Assembly: GCA_965221445.1 (NCBI GenBank)
Contig: CBDCSF010000013.1
Coordinates: forward strand, 2,170,001 to 2,234,000
Direction: 5' to 3'
From: MPNP01 sp965221445
Lineage (GTDB): Bacteria > Pseudomonadota > Alphaproteobacteria > Rhodobacterales > Rhodobacteraceae
Length of the DNA: 64,000 nt
Numbering within the stretch: the first letter of the stretch is position 1; each line of letters opens with the position of its first letter. The notes beneath the pieces are model-generated. The model was not told where the DNA came from and searched no databases. It worked only from the letters and a program-made list of their open reading frames with translations. The position numbers and the translations under genes are program-made. Shown here piece after piece: positions 1 through 10,094 of the stretch.

Positions 1-18
1 TTCATTTGGGTAAAAATT

Positions 19-462
19 ATGGTTGTAGTGTTCCCGATCCTTCCCCGAAAAGACATGATCCTGCACGCTCTTGCCCCTTGGGAACGGAAAACGAACAAAA
101 TTGAAATGGAAGATGAACGAATCAAACCGGAAAAGGTCAAAAATACCAAATTCGGGCTGTTTTATAGCAAAATATACCGCAATAGTAAAAACACACCCCT
201 TGAGGGTTTAAAATTTCTTAAGAATAAATTATGGTTCTATAAGGGGTATGTTTAGGTATTATCAATAAGGACAAAATTTTGGCTAGTCAGGTATATAAGC
301 ACCAAATTTTATATTGAAGTTTCAGATAGGATTGTATTCAAGGGTAAGGATATGTGGCTTTCTCCCTATGACATGAATCAGCTTTATGTTCCTGATAAAG
401 CAATTGATAAACCCGGATTGGAATTCATTGAATGGCATAGGGAGAATGTGTTTGTTACTTAG
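19..462 (+). pseudogene. Possible broken ORF of unknown function, split by an in-frame TAG
   Basis: An open frame of 78 codons starting at an ATG at 19 ends at a TAG at 253-255. The same frame then stays open for 68 more codons to a TAG at 460-462. The second half has a protein-like composition (for example DMWLSPYDMNQLYVPDKA), which suggests one gene interrupted by a nonsense codon. I recognise no family, and two chance open frames remain possible. It lies next to the recombinase in a stretch rich in gene relics. Confidence 0.25.
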
Positions 463-547
463 TAAATCAACCGACCAATACACTGATTTAATCGAGTCTT
501 CACAAAAGATAATATCACCAACTGTAATTACATGGTTCTATCTGAAT

Positions 548-1531
548 TCAAAGAAAGCTCTCCCCTGCATGATCCCTAAAGATATCGGCATCCCTGATAT
601 ACCTTATGACAGTAGTTGGATTTGTATGTCGGGTAATTTCCATGATCTTGTCCATACGTGCGTTGTGAACAGCTGCACTGGTTATAAAACCAGCTCGCAA
701 GGAGTGTCCTGAAACATCACGAGGATCTATCCCTACAGCCTTTGCGTATTTCTTTATCAACCGCGGGATATCGGAATGATGTAGAGGATTACCGTTCAAA
801 ATTCCTCCACGACGCATTGTCTGAAACAGATAACCTTGGGTGAGCCCAGAAGCTGAAATCCAATCCTGCAATCTGTCTATGGGCTTAATCCTTCGCCCCT
901 CAGGGATAGCGATTCGGCAACTCTTCCCAAACTGATCAGTCTTTGACTTACGAATTGTAATAAACATTTTTTTGGTATCCCATCGATCAACGGGTGGAAT
1001 GATCTCTATGTCAGCCATCTGTAATCCACAAATTTCAGACCTGCGTAGTGCACCAGCAAAACCCAATGCAAGTATTGCAGCGTCTCTCATTCCTATCAAG
1101 GTATTTCCACAATGTTCAAGCATAATTAGGATTTGGTGGTCCCTAAGTGCTTTAACTCGCCTTTGGGGTTCCCCACGAAAACGAGCCAATCCTTTCAGAA
1201 CGGCACTTACTTTTGGAGAACGTGTCGGCGAAACTATGCCAGCTTCGTTGTATTTGTTTGCAATAGCACTTTTGTACAGGGCTAAAGTACTTACTGATAA
1301 CGGTTTATCTTGCTTGATTGTGGCATTCTGTGAACGGGGTACCATAGACAGAAATAGAAAAAAGTCGGCTACATCCTCCTGATCGGCTCTTAGTGGGTCG
1401 ATATTTCTGGTTTCACAATATTCAGTGAAAACATTCCAACCCTTATCATAGGCGATTCGAGAATTTTCAGCCAATGATAGAGATAGAATATCTCCACAAA
1501 ATGAGTTGTCTTTATTGATTTTATTCAGCAC
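548..1531 (-). CDS. Tyrosine recombinase / site-specific integrase
   Basis: A 327-residue protein with the two-domain layout of phage-type tyrosine recombinases. Residues about 15-110 form the SAM-like core-binding domain. The catalytic domain carries Arg163 (GALRRSE), Lys197 (RKSKTDQ), the HSLR box at 276-279, His302 and the nucleophile Tyr311 (VIRYIRD), so the full active-site set is present. The start is a GTG preceded by AGGAG at good spacing. It would cut and rejoin DNA for an integrated element, but no excisionase, replication gene or attachment-site repeat is evident nearby. The surroundings are relics, so it may be the last intact gene of a decayed island. Confidence 0.9.
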   Translation of the reverse strand: MLNKINKDNSFCGDILSLSLAENSRIAYDKGWNVFTEYCETRNIDPLRADQEDVADFFLFLSMVPRSQNATIKQDKPLSVSTLALYKSAIANKYNEAGIVSPTRSPKVSAVLKGLARFRGEPQRRVKALRDHQILIMLEHCGNTLIGMRDAAILALGFAGALRRSEICGLQMADIEIIPPVDRWDTKKMFITIRKSKTDQFGKSCRIAIPEGRRIKPIDRLQDWISASGLTQGYLFQTMRRGGILNGNPLHHSDIPRLIKKYAKAVGIDPRDVSGHSLRAGFITSAAVHNARMDKIMEITRHTNPTTVIRYIRDADIFRDHAGESFL

Positions 1532-2009
1532 AATTACACTCCTACATCTAGATTTGAAAGAAGTGCATGAACTTACATGGCCAAACCAATTTTATTGGGG
1601 CATTGAGGGGTAACAACAAAATGTTCATCACTGAAAACTAGATTTAAATGCTGAATTGGGGATTTTTGAAGAAAGCTTGGGTTATTTAAAGTCTGATTAG
1701 TAGGAATGACTCAAACGCCACCTCTTACTGCTAGAAAAACAAATTTATGTCAAGGATTTTTTTATGACAGCAAAAGTTTTTCTTTTGGATATTAACTACT
1801 CTGTAAGTCAATTATGCAAAATTTGTCATTTTCATTGCTGAAACATAGATGGGAGACTCGTTGAAGTAGGGATCTGATTTTCTGCTATAAGGCTTGCAAT
1901 GTTAGTGGTTGTACAGAGTTGTTATAGTGTTAGTTTAGACAACACTTGAACAGTAAGGATTGTGTTATACTGTCGATAAGTTTCTATTGACAGGTCATGG
2001 GGATGGAGA
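1532..2009. other. No gene seen
   Basis: About 480 AT-rich bases between the recombinase start and the nucleotidyltransferase relic. I see no convincing coding frame, RNA gene or repeat. Confidence 0.5.
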
Positions 2010-2152
2010 ATGCATCAGGTAATTGCTGAAAATCAGGAAGCCATAGCGGAGATCTGTTGACGTTATGATGTTGATCGGCTTGAAATTTTTGGGTCGACCG
2101 CCGGGGAACTGATTTCGATCCAGAGAAAAGTGACGCTGAGACCCCATCCTGA
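2010..2152 (+). pseudogene. Relic of an MNT-type nucleotidyltransferase (MntA-like antitoxin family)
   Basis: Reading from the ATG at 2010 gives an N-terminus of the minimal nucleotidyltransferase family. An in-frame TGA at 2058-2060 sits where the family has a residue before RYDVDRLEIFGSTAG, the GS motif strand. A shift of reading frame then restores DFDPEKSDAE, which matches the conserved DFxPxSDxD acidic motif. The gene therefore carries one nonsense codon and one frameshift, and the rest of the domain is gone. Intact relatives pair with HEPN (HepT) toxins; no HEPN gene is seen here. Confidence 0.7.
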
Positions 2153-2367
2153 TTGATGCTCTACATTCTATCAAACAGGAGTGGGAACTGCACCGTAGAT
2201 TTCACTTAAAAGTAGGTAGTTTCAATGAGCTGATAAAGTAAATTTTCAAAAAGTGTCATTGTATTTCACTAGTTGGGTATTTACTGGAAAATTTCATAAA
2301 TATTCGAAAGTCAGCTTTAGTATTTGTTTGAATGGTACCTTCCAGATTCCTTTGAACGAACCACATT

Positions 2368-2832
2368 TCAAATTTTCCTTAACTCCAAGTACTTTCGGGG
2401 ATCTCGTACAGCGATAGGGTCCACTATCTTTCTATTGTGTAGTATATAACCATGTGCCTCCAACTGTTTATTGAACACTTCCATCATCTTTTCTAAACAA
2501 CCCGATTGGATGAGTTTGTTTCGATATTTTCGTAAAGTATTCAGGTTTGGTATTTTGCCATGGCTTCCATGACCTACAAAATACTTGTAAGAAAATCTAT
2601 CCTTAAGCATGTAATGTAATTGGTTAACATTCAGCCCATTGAGTTCACCTAGCAGAAGGGCACGGAATATGATTAGATAATCCCATGAATGATGGTTAGG
2701 ATTGCTGTTTTGCGGCGGACCAAATACACTATCAAGTGTGGGTCTAAACTGGTCCCAGTCCACCAACTTCTTCAACTTCGGAAGATCGCTGAATTTACTT
2801 AATTGGTCAATATGCTCCTCTTCACTCATCAT
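2368..2832 (-). pseudogene. N-terminal fragment of an IS5-family transposase (DUF772 type)
   Basis: A 154-residue frame. Residues about 24-85 (DWDQFRP, then FRALLLGELNGLNVNQLHY) and about 85-145 (KIPNLNTLRKYRNKL, then KQLEAHGYIL) match the N-terminal half of IS5-group transposases. At about residue 137 the IVD strand that begins the DDE catalytic domain appears, but the sequence then diverges (VRDPRKYLELRKI) and stops. Two of the three DDE acidic residues are absent, so no active transposase is made. No inverted terminal repeats were found. It marks a former insertion. Confidence 0.75.
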
Positions 2833-3002
2833 GTGACATTTTCCTGTTTGATTTGTCCAAATTTACAACATCCATGAAATGTTGATAGTCTTGAAACGGT
2901 GATTGACAAAATTCTAGGGTGCCAAGTTTAAAGGATATGTTTGAAATTAAAACGACCAGTTAAATCAAGCCCGTAAGATTATTGGTATTGTCGTCATTAA
3001 AG

Positions 3003-4727
3003 TTATAGATCCATATAGACATGTGATTCAGCTTTGGCGCCTGGTTGTGTTACAGCACCTTCGCGAGTAGGCCCTACTAGTTGAGCATACTTCCAAAGGG
3101 CTCCAGAACTGTAATTGGTTTTTCTGGCACCCTTCCAGTCAGCCTTGCGTTTTGCCATTTCTTCTTCGGTGAGATCAACCTCAAGGGTTCCCTTGAGAGC
3201 ATCAATGGTAATGATGTCACCGTTCTGTAAAAGGGCTATGGGGCCACCGTGGGCAGATTCCGGTCCAATGTGACCGACACAGAAACCGCGGGTGGCACCT
3301 GAAAATCTACCATCGGTAATCAAGGCCACTTTCTTGCCCATACCCTGACCGGAAAGTGCAGCCGTTGTGGATAACATTTCCCGCATACCAGGTCCTCCGG
3401 CAGGCCCCTCATTGCGGATTACGATAACTTCACCTTCCTTGTATTTTCGCTGTTTGACTGCTTCAAAGGCGTCCTCCTCGCATTCAAATACATTGGCTGG
3501 CCCCGAGAATACTATCTGGTCTTTTTCCATTCCAGCTATCTTCACGATGGCTCCATCGGGTGCTAGATTACCACTTAGTCCAACAACGCCTCCCGTTTCG
3601 GAAAGCGGGGTAGCTGCCGGATAAATGACGCGACCATCAGCTTCTCTTTCAACCAGATCAAGTTCCTCCCCAACTGTTTTGCCTGAAACAACAACACAAT
3701 CTTCGTGGATAAGGCCAATTTTTCTGAGTTCCTTCATGACGACTGGAACACCACCGGCTTCATAAAGATCCTTGGCAACATACTTCCCGCCCGGTTTCAT
3801 ATCCACAAAATAGGGAGTGCTCTTAAATATTTCACAAACATCGAAAAGATCAAAATCAATGCCGGCTTCATGTGCTATGGCAGGCAGGTGAAGACCTGCA
3901 TTGGTAGAACCACCGGTACAAGCGACAACCCTGGCAGCATTTTCCAGTGATTTACGGGTTACAACATCCCTAGCCCGGATATTGGCCTCCAACAGTCCCA
4001 TTACAGCACGACCGGAAGCTTCACAAAATTGATCCCTGCTTTCATAAGGAGCCGGTGCACCTGAAGAATTGAAAAGTGCCAACCCCAAGGCCTCAGAAAC
4101 ACAGGCCATAGTATTTGCTGTGAACTGACCACCACAAGCCCCTGCCGAGGGACAGGCAACCCTTTCCAGTATGGCAAGTTCAGCATCAGACATATTTCCT
4201 GCCTGATGTCTACCCACAGCTTCAAAAACATCCTGGACAGTTACATCCTTGCCATTCAGTCGACCTGGCAGAATGGAACCACCATAAACAAAGACAGAAG
4301 GGCAATTTAGCCGAACCATGGCCATCATCATACCGGGAAGGGATTTGTCACAACCGGCCAGACCGACAATCGCATCGTAACAGTGTCCTCGCATGGTCAG
4401 TTCAACTGTATCGGCAATAGCTTCACGAGAGGCCAGTGAGGATCTCATACCTTCATGTCCCATGGCTATACCATCGGTTACTGTTATGGTTGTAAATTCC
4501 CTCGGAGTCCCATTGGCCGATTTTACTCCCAATTTGACAGCCTGGGCTTGCCTGTTTAGAGCAATATTACATGGCGCTGCTTCATTCCAGCATGTTGCTA
4601 CGCCTACAAAAGGTTGATCAATTTCAAGATCGGTCATTCCCATGGCAAAATAATAGGAGCGGTGCGGGGCTCTGGATGGTCCCTGGCTTACGTGACGACT
4701 TGGCAGGTTTTGTTTTTTTTCAGACAT
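3003..4727 (-). CDS. ilvD: Dihydroxy-acid dehydratase
   Basis: IlvD dehydrates 2,3-dihydroxy acids to 2-keto acids in valine, isoleucine and pantothenate synthesis. Translation from the ATG at 4727 (AAGAAAG upstream) gives 574 residues, a normal length. An earlier in-frame start at 4775 would add 16 unconserved residues. Iron-sulfur and active-site motifs are visible: Cys53 in APCN, Cys126 in GCDKSLPGMMMAM, GACGGQFTANTM near residue 200, and GRFSGATRGFCVGHIGPE near the C-terminus. It is complete, with no frame damage, and appears monocistronic. Its usual ilv partners are not in the window. Confidence 0.97.
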   Translation of the reverse strand: MSEKKQNLPSRHVSQGPSRAPHRSYYFAMGMTDLEIDQPFVGVATCWNEAAPCNIALNRQAQAVKLGVKSANGTPREFTTITVTDGIAMGHEGMRSSLASREAIADTVELTMRGHCYDAIVGLAGCDKSLPGMMMAMVRLNCPSVFVYGGSILPGRLNGKDVTVQDVFEAVGRHQAGNMSDAELAILERVACPSAGACGGQFTANTMACVSEALGLALFNSSGAPAPYESRDQFCEASGRAVMGLLEANIRARDVVTRKSLENAARVVACTGGSTNAGLHLPAIAHEAGIDFDLFDVCEIFKSTPYFVDMKPGGKYVAKDLYEAGGVPVVMKELRKIGLIHEDCVVVSGKTVGEELDLVEREADGRVIYPAATPLSETGGVVGLSGNLAPDGAIVKIAGMEKDQIVFSGPANVFECEEDAFEAVKQRKYKEGEVIVIRNEGPAGGPGMREMLSTTAALSGQGMGKKVALITDGRFSGATRGFCVGHIGPESAHGGPIALLQNGDIITIDALKGTLEVDLTEEEMAKRKADWKGARKTNYSSGALWKYAQLVGPTREGAVTQPGAKAESHVYMDL

Positions 4728-4847
4728 AGTTTTACTTTCTTGCTTTAAAAAACTGGCAGGTGGGTAATTACCCAAGATATATTGTATGAATCTTTGGAAA
4801 AGACAATCAAGACAGGGAAATTAGCGAATTAGTTTCCATAATTGAAG

Positions 4848-5618
4848 TTATTGCCGCCAAATTCCTCTCTTCTGGAAAATTTTTTTCATCAATTCTGCCT
4901 CGTCAGTCATAATGGCGTCTATACCGAGATCAAGGAGTTTCCCCATGGTCTCCTCATCGTTGATGGTCCAGGCCTGAACTGGAAATTTATAGGAATGGGC
5001 CTTGTTGATAAAACTCCGATCCAGAATGCGAACTCCCTTGTCCCTTAAGGGTGCCTGTACACAATTGGCACCAAAACCACCCAAAGGGATCCCCCAACTG
5101 TTTAATCGCAACCGAAAGACTTCCCCAGGTCCCATTGAAGTACATAATTTTGGACCCGCTTCCTTACGAAACCAGGCCAATCTCTGATCCGAAAACGATC
5201 CGACACATACACGATCCCAAACCCCGTTGGCAACCAGTATATTGTACAAGGGCTTTACGGCACTATCCTCCTTCGGATCAATAATAAATCTGACATTCGG
5301 CCAACTTAATAGAACCTCTTCAAATAAAGGTATAGGTTCCTTACCCTTGACTCTGATTTCTTTCAGGTCGTCCCAGGTCAAGGTATCAATCCGACCTTCA
5401 ATAGAAGCCACTCTGTTGAGGTCAGGATCGTGAAAAGCAACAAGTTTCCCATCGTAGGTTGCATGAACATCCGTTTCCAGGCATTTGTATCCCAGATCGA
5501 CTGCAGCAGAAAAAGCTGCCATGGTATTCTCGGGATAGGTCGACGAATATCCCCGGTGGGCAATAGGAAGTGGCAAGGGATAATTCTGGTGAAGTAGAAA
5601 TGGATGCATCGGGAACAT
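4848..5618 (-). CDS. Glycerophosphodiester phosphodiesterase family protein
   Basis: A 256-residue GDPD-type TIM-barrel enzyme predicted to hydrolyse glycerophosphodiesters to glycerol-3-phosphate and an alcohol. The signature is clear: AHRGYSSTYPENT near residues 20-32, the metal-binding ETDVH strand near 54-58, FHDPDLNR near 67-74, and a C-terminal VQAWTIND followed by GIDAIMTD. No signal peptide is evident, so a cytoplasmic UgpQ-like role is likely. The start may be the ATG at 5618 or at 5609, as no strong ribosome binding site decides. It is divergent from accD, which begins 77 bases away. Confidence 0.92.
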   Translation of the reverse strand: MFPMHPFLLHQNYPLPLPIAHRGYSSTYPENTMAAFSAAVDLGYKCLETDVHATYDGKLVAFHDPDLNRVASIEGRIDTLTWDDLKEIRVKGKEPIPLFEEVLLSWPNVRFIIDPKEDSAVKPLYNILVANGVWDRVCVGSFSDQRLAWFRKEAGPKLCTSMGPGEVFRLRLNSWGIPLGGFGANCVQAPLRDKGVRILDRSFINKAHSYKFPVQAWTINDEETMGKLLDLGIDAIMTDEAELMKKIFQKRGIWRQ

Positions 5619-5694
5619 ACTTTAATTGTAAGACGGGTAATGCTATTCTAATAAATCCGCTAGCTTTTGATTTGCAAACAAATTCTGGAGAATT

Positions 5695-6612
5695 ATGAAC
5701 TGGATTTCCAATTATGTCCGGCCCAAGCTAAAGTCCATTCTGGAACGCAAGGACGTTCCGGATAATCTATGGACAACCTGCAATAATTGCGGGGTTATGA
5801 TCAACCACAGAACCCTGGTTAGGTCAATGAATGTCTGTCCTGACTGTGGTTATCATATGACCATCAGCCCCCGGGAAAGATTTGATACTCTGTTTGATGA
5901 TAAAATCTATAAAATTCTTGAAGTGGATTCTCCCATGGAGGACCCCTTGTCATTCAAGGATACCAAGAGGTACTCCGAGCGGCTTAAAGCAGCTCAGAAA
6001 ACCACCGAAGAGAAAGATGCCATGCTTGTGGCCGAAGGGAATATCGGCAAGCTCAAAACCATTGTGGCAGCCCAGGATTTTGATTTTATGGCAGGGTCCA
6101 TGGGTATGTATGTCGGCAATGCCATCCTTGCCGCCTGCGAAAGATGCCTTAAGGTCAAGGCACCGTTGGTCCTGTTTGCAACTGCGGGAGGTGCCCGTAT
6201 GCAGGAGGGAATTCTCAGCCTGATGCAAATGCCACGATCAACCGTGGGTATCAAGCAACTGGCAGATGCAGGATTGCCCTACATCGTGGTATTGACAAAC
6301 CCGACGACCGGTGGAGTTACTGCTTCCTATGCCATGCTGGGGGATATTCATATTGCCGAACCAAAGGCATTGATCGGTTTTGCTGGTCCCCGGGTGATTG
6401 AACAGACCATCAAGGAAAAATTGCCAGAAGGGTTCCAGCGATCGGAATATTTGCTGGAACATGGGATGCTTGACATGGTGGTTCCTCGAAAAAAAATGCG
6501 TGAAACCATCATGGTTTTAACCAGACTACTCATGAAAAAACCACCAGCCATCAGGGGTGAAATCACCTTCGAAAAGAAATCAGAACCAAAACAGTCTTCC
6601 CAAACGGGATAA
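5695..6612 (+). CDS. accD: Acetyl-CoA carboxylase carboxyltransferase subunit beta
   Basis: This is the beta subunit of the carboxyltransferase that, with AccA, moves carboxyl from biotin to acetyl-CoA to make malonyl-CoA for fatty acids. It is 305 residues long with an N-terminal zinc ribbon made by Cys29, Cys32, Cys48 and Cys51 (C-x2-C-x15-C-x2-C). The crotonase-like fold carries GGARMQEGILSLMQMP and NPTTGGVTASYAMLGD. GGAG precedes the ATG. It is followed 48 bases later by folC on the same strand, the usual alphaproteobacterial pairing, although the trpFBA genes often found upstream are replaced here by GDPD and ilvD. Confidence 0.98.
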   Translation: MNWISNYVRPKLKSILERKDVPDNLWTTCNNCGVMINHRTLVRSMNVCPDCGYHMTISPRERFDTLFDDKIYKILEVDSPMEDPLSFKDTKRYSERLKAAQKTTEEKDAMLVAEGNIGKLKTIVAAQDFDFMAGSMGMYVGNAILAACERCLKVKAPLVLFATAGGARMQEGILSLMQMPRSTVGIKQLADAGLPYIVVLTNPTTGGVTASYAMLGDIHIAEPKALIGFAGPRVIEQTIKEKLPEGFQRSEYLLEHGMLDMVVPRKKMRETIMVLTRLLMKKPPAIRGEITFEKKSEPKQSSQTG

Positions 6613-6660
6613 ATTATCCTAAATTACCCTCAAAGCCTGGTTCCTTGGGAGAGTCACCTA

Positions 6661-7935
6661 GTGAATGCATCAACATCTACAGAAATCCTGCATCGGTTGA
6701 AATCACTGTACCCGAAAAGTATAGACCTTACCCTCAACCGCCCCAAAAGGTTGTTGGCTGATCTGCAACACCCTGAGCGACAACTTCCTCCCGTTATTCA
6801 TTTTGCAGGTACCAACGGCAAGGGTTCCACCCTGGCAATGGTAAGAGCTGGATTGGAAGCTGCGGATCAAAGGGTTCACAGTTATATCTCTCCACACCTG
6901 ACCAAGTTCAATGAAAGGATTACCCTTTCGGGTTCAATCATTGAAGAAGATGCTTTGGTTGATGTCCTGTTGGAGTGTGAGGCAGTTAACAAGAAACTTC
7001 CCATATCCCTTTTCGAAATTACCACGGCAGCAGCCTTCCTTGCCTTTTCGCGGACCAATGCCGATTATCTGCTGTTGGAAGTTGGCCTTGGAGGTCGATT
7101 GGATGCCACCAATGTGGTTGATCAGCCTGAATTGACAGTAATTACTCCCATTTCACTTGATCATGAACAGTATCTTGGAGACACACTGGAAAAGATTGCC
7201 TTTGAAAAAGCGGGTATCCTCAAACCCGGTATCCCTTCAGTGGTATCCAGACAGCAACCGGTAGTTTTGGAAGTAATTCAAAAGGTGGCCAAAAGCAGAC
7301 AAACTCCGCTTTTGATACAAGATCGGGATTGGTCAGTTAAACCTGAAGGTGATAATCTGGTTTATACAGATGATAGGGGGCAATTGGTACTTCCCAAACC
7401 AAATCTGGTTGGTGAACATCAAGCCATAAATGCTGGAACTGCTGTTACTGTCTTACGATATCTTGGTTTCCAGGAGCCAGAAATCAAAAAGGCTCTCTTA
7501 ACTGTATGTTGGCCCGGACGTATGCAAAAATTACAGAATGGTCCCTTGATAGATAATGCCAACGGTTCAGAAGTCTGGCTCGATGGAGGACACAACCCGG
7601 CAGCCGGTGAAGCCCTGTCCCAAACCTTGAACAACATGCCCCCCAAAAAGACCCGCCTGGTTTGTGGAATGCTTGATACAAAAGATATAAAAGGTTTTCT
7701 CAGAAACCTGCTGCCTGCAGCCGATGAACTTTACGGGATAGAAATTCCCGGTGAAGAAGCATCACTCCCTGCAACAGGGGTTGCATCGGTGGCCAGGGAA
7801 GTGGGTTTTTCTTCCTTTACTTCGGAAAGCCCCCTGAAAGCAGTAAGGACGATTTCATCCAGTACCCCAAACTCCCGCATACTGGTTTGTGGATCTCTTT
7901 ATCTTGCTGGTCAGGTTTTGAAAGAGAATTTTTAA
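6661..7935 (+). CDS. folC: Bifunctional folylpolyglutamate synthase / dihydrofolate synthase
   Basis: FolC adds glutamate to dihydropteroate and to reduced folates. The 424-residue protein shows the Mur-ligase-type ATP site GTNGKGST at residues 50-57, the SPHLTKFNERI box near 81-91, LEVGLGGRLDATN near 140-152, LDHEQYLG near 168-175 and DGGHNPAA in the C-terminal domain. The start is a GTG preceded by GGGAG. It lies directly downstream of accD and probably shares its transcript. The gene is intact; a 640-base region without a recognisable gene follows. Confidence 0.96.
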   Translation: MNASTSTEILHRLKSLYPKSIDLTLNRPKRLLADLQHPERQLPPVIHFAGTNGKGSTLAMVRAGLEAADQRVHSYISPHLTKFNERITLSGSIIEEDALVDVLLECEAVNKKLPISLFEITTAAAFLAFSRTNADYLLLEVGLGGRLDATNVVDQPELTVITPISLDHEQYLGDTLEKIAFEKAGILKPGIPSVVSRQQPVVLEVIQKVAKSRQTPLLIQDRDWSVKPEGDNLVYTDDRGQLVLPKPNLVGEHQAINAGTAVTVLRYLGFQEPEIKKALLTVCWPGRMQKLQNGPLIDNANGSEVWLDGGHNPAAGEALSQTLNNMPPKKTRLVCGMLDTKDIKGFLRNLLPAADELYGIEIPGEEASLPATGVASVAREVGFSSFTSESPLKAVRTISSSTPNSRILVCGSLYLAGQVLKENF

Positions 7936-8571
7936 GTCGGCAAACTCCGTTTCAGCAATGACAACTGACAAGGGAACAAAATATATCCAAACATGATCGC
8001 TCCTTGTGTATGAGGTGGAAAATTATTCGAGGACAGTGGGATTGATTGAAGATATCTACTTTTCCAGAAACACTGACATTTTAATCGGGAATTTCCTAGA
8101 AACCAAGAAACATCATGGAAAAGGAGACGCAACCTAATCTGGTATTGTGATCAATACAAAACAATTCCATTCTAGTGACTTTAAACCAAGCTCTATCGGA
8201 CCGTTTCTAGAAATAGCAAAGGAACAATTGTATGAATCGAACCACTAGCATTACACCGCAAAGCAAGACTTTTTTGTTCTAAATTGTCAGCTTTCCTTAC
8301 GGCAGGGATTTGGGAGAGATGCTATATATTGAACGCCAGACTACATTCTAAATCTAGAAAATGATCTAAACCAACTACTAAAGGTTTTTGAACTTTTTAA
8401 TCAAAGCCGTTCATTTGTGCATGATCATTAAAGAGAAAGAGGTCTATCCACATGCTGATAAAGAAATTGAGTGGTTAATGAATCCCTTACAAACCAGATG
8501 ATCAAATTTATTTTCGAGTAAAACCTGAATTTATTGTATATCAGACATAAGCACACCATTTATTAATAACT
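7936..8571. other. Gene-free stretch before the AbiE pair
   Basis: About 640 AT-rich bases with stops in all frames and no RNA gene or repeat that I can recognise. It is the left edge of the accessory island that starts after folC and is probably decayed sequence. Confidence 0.45.
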
Positions 8572-9189
8572 ATGAATAATATGTCTGAAAATGTTAAAAA
8601 AAATGACCCTTCTGAAATCTTCCGAAAATTTGGAGGTACTTTTCGGATGAGTGAGATAATTGAGCAAGGTATTTCCCGCTATACGCTCTACTCACAACTA
8701 GATAAGGGGGTAATTGAGCAAATCAGTAGAGGTGTATATCGGCTGGTTGAACTACCACCTGCAAGCCATCCTGATCTAGTTGTCCTTGCCAAGCGATTTC
8801 CCAGGGCGGTTGTTTGTCTTATCAGCGCACTCTCGTTTCATGAGATTACAACACAAATACCTCACCAGGTATTTGTGTCTGTTCCACGAAATTCATACAA
8901 ACCTTCGCTAGATTACCCACCTCTATTGGTTCATAGAATGTCAGAAAAGGCTTATCAAGCCGGAATTGAGGAGCATCAAATTGATGGAGTAACCCTAAAG
9001 GTTTATAGTCCAGAAAAAACACTGGCGGATTGTTTTAAATTCAGGAACAAGATTGGGATTGATGTAGTTCTTGAAGCACTGAATCTATACAAGAATAGAA
9101 GGAAATTTGATCACAAGAAAATTCTTGAATATGCAAAAATATGCAGGGTCGAAAAAGTTACACGCCCCTATCTGGAGGCAATGATATGA
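8572..9189 (+). CDS. AbiEi-type antitoxin / transcriptional regulator of a type IV toxin-antitoxin pair
   Basis: A 205-residue protein (202 if the second ATG at 8581 is used). Residues about 10-65 form a winged-helix segment (GTFRMSEIIEQGISRYTL, SRGVYRLV) as in AbiEi antitoxins. The middle carries the AbiEi C-terminal type region (ALSFHEITTQIPHQVFVSVP, VYSPEKTLADCFKFRNKIG). AbiEi proteins neutralise the partner toxin and repress their own promoter. The stop codon overlaps the toxin start by ATGA, so the pair is translationally coupled. No clear Shine-Dalgarno site precedes the start. Both genes look intact. Confidence 0.85.
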   Translation: MNNMSENVKKNDPSEIFRKFGGTFRMSEIIEQGISRYTLYSQLDKGVIEQISRGVYRLVELPPASHPDLVVLAKRFPRAVVCLISALSFHEITTQIPHQVFVSVPRNSYKPSLDYPPLLVHRMSEKAYQAGIEEHQIDGVTLKVYSPEKTLADCFKFRNKIGIDVVLEALNLYKNRRKFDHKKILEYAKICRVEKVTRPYLEAMI

Positions 9190-10076
9190 AATCACTGAAA
9201 AACCCTTCCGCTTCTGTAAAACAACGGCTCCTCAATCGGGCAAGGAGGGATAAAAGGCCCTTTGAAGAATTACTTCAGTACTATGCTATGGAACGGTTTT
9301 TATACCGTTTATCCCAATCGGTTTATGCACAAAATTATATTCTCAAGGGAGCCTTTATGCTCCGGGTTTGGAATTCTCCTGAGTACAGAACGACCAAGGA
9401 TATTGATATGTTGGTCAAGAAAGGAAATGAAGCGAAGAATATCACCTCCCATATCCGAGATATTCTAACTGTAGAAGTCGAACCAGATGGATTAGTATTT
9501 AATAAAGAGTCAATACGTACCGATCGGATTTCTGAAGAGGCTAACTATGAAGGAATCAGGGTGAGATTTCGTGGTTTATTGAATACTGCGAGAATTAACC
9601 TGCAATTGGATATTGGATTTGGAGACATAGTTTATCCAAAACCAAAAAAAGAAAAACTCCCATGTATTTTGGACTCACCAACACCTATCCTACTTTGTTA
9701 CAGTCGTGAAAGCGTCATTGCAGAAAAATTTGAGGCTATGGTTAAACTAGGGCACATGAATAGCCGTATAAAAGATTTTTATGACATTTGGCTTTTGTCC
9801 CGGCAGTTTAAATTTGAATTTAGAAATCTTGATAAGGCCATCAGACTAACATTCAAACAACGTGGGACAAAAATATGTGAACCTATTGATGCTTTTTCGA
9901 CCGATTTCATATCTTATCGACAAATAATGTGGAAAGCCTTCATCAAGAGATTACAGCAAGAACATGTTTCTGAATCTTTTCAAGAAATAGCATTGGATAT
10001 TGAAGAATTTTTGAAACCGGTCATCAAAGGAAATTCCCGAGACATGATTTGGACTCCAGCAGGCTCTTGGTCATAA
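9186..10076 (+). CDS. AbiEii/AbiGii-type nucleotidyltransferase toxin
   Basis: The start chosen is the ATG of the ATGA overlap at 9186, giving 296 residues; an upstream in-frame ATG at 9141 lies inside the antitoxin gene. The polymerase-beta-like nucleotidyltransferase core shows LKGAFMLRVW near residues 46-55 (the GS-type motif, here GA) and TTKDIDML near 61-68 with the paired aspartates. ESVIAEKFEAMVKLGHMNSR and DFYDIWLL are typical of AbiEii. Family members transfer nucleotides to a cellular target and cause growth arrest, giving abortive phage defence. It lies about 770 bases from the convergent retron operon. Confidence 0.88.
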   Translation: MKSLKNPSASVKQRLLNRARRDKRPFEELLQYYAMERFLYRLSQSVYAQNYILKGAFMLRVWNSPEYRTTKDIDMLVKKGNEAKNITSHIRDILTVEVEPDGLVFNKESIRTDRISEEANYEGIRVRFRGLLNTARINLQLDIGFGDIVYPKPKKEKLPCILDSPTPILLCYSRESVIAEKFEAMVKLGHMNSRIKDFYDIWLLSRQFKFEFRNLDKAIRLTFKQRGTKICEPIDAFSTDFISYRQIMWKAFIKRLQQEHVSESFQEIALDIEEFLKPVIKGNSRDMIWTPAGSWS

Positions 10077-10094
10077 GCAATTTTTTTGTCGATG

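Noticed and set aside
386..712. 108-codon open frame on the + strand
   Set aside because: Its second half overlaps the recombinase gene on the other strand, and its first half conflicts with the more protein-like frame ending at 462.
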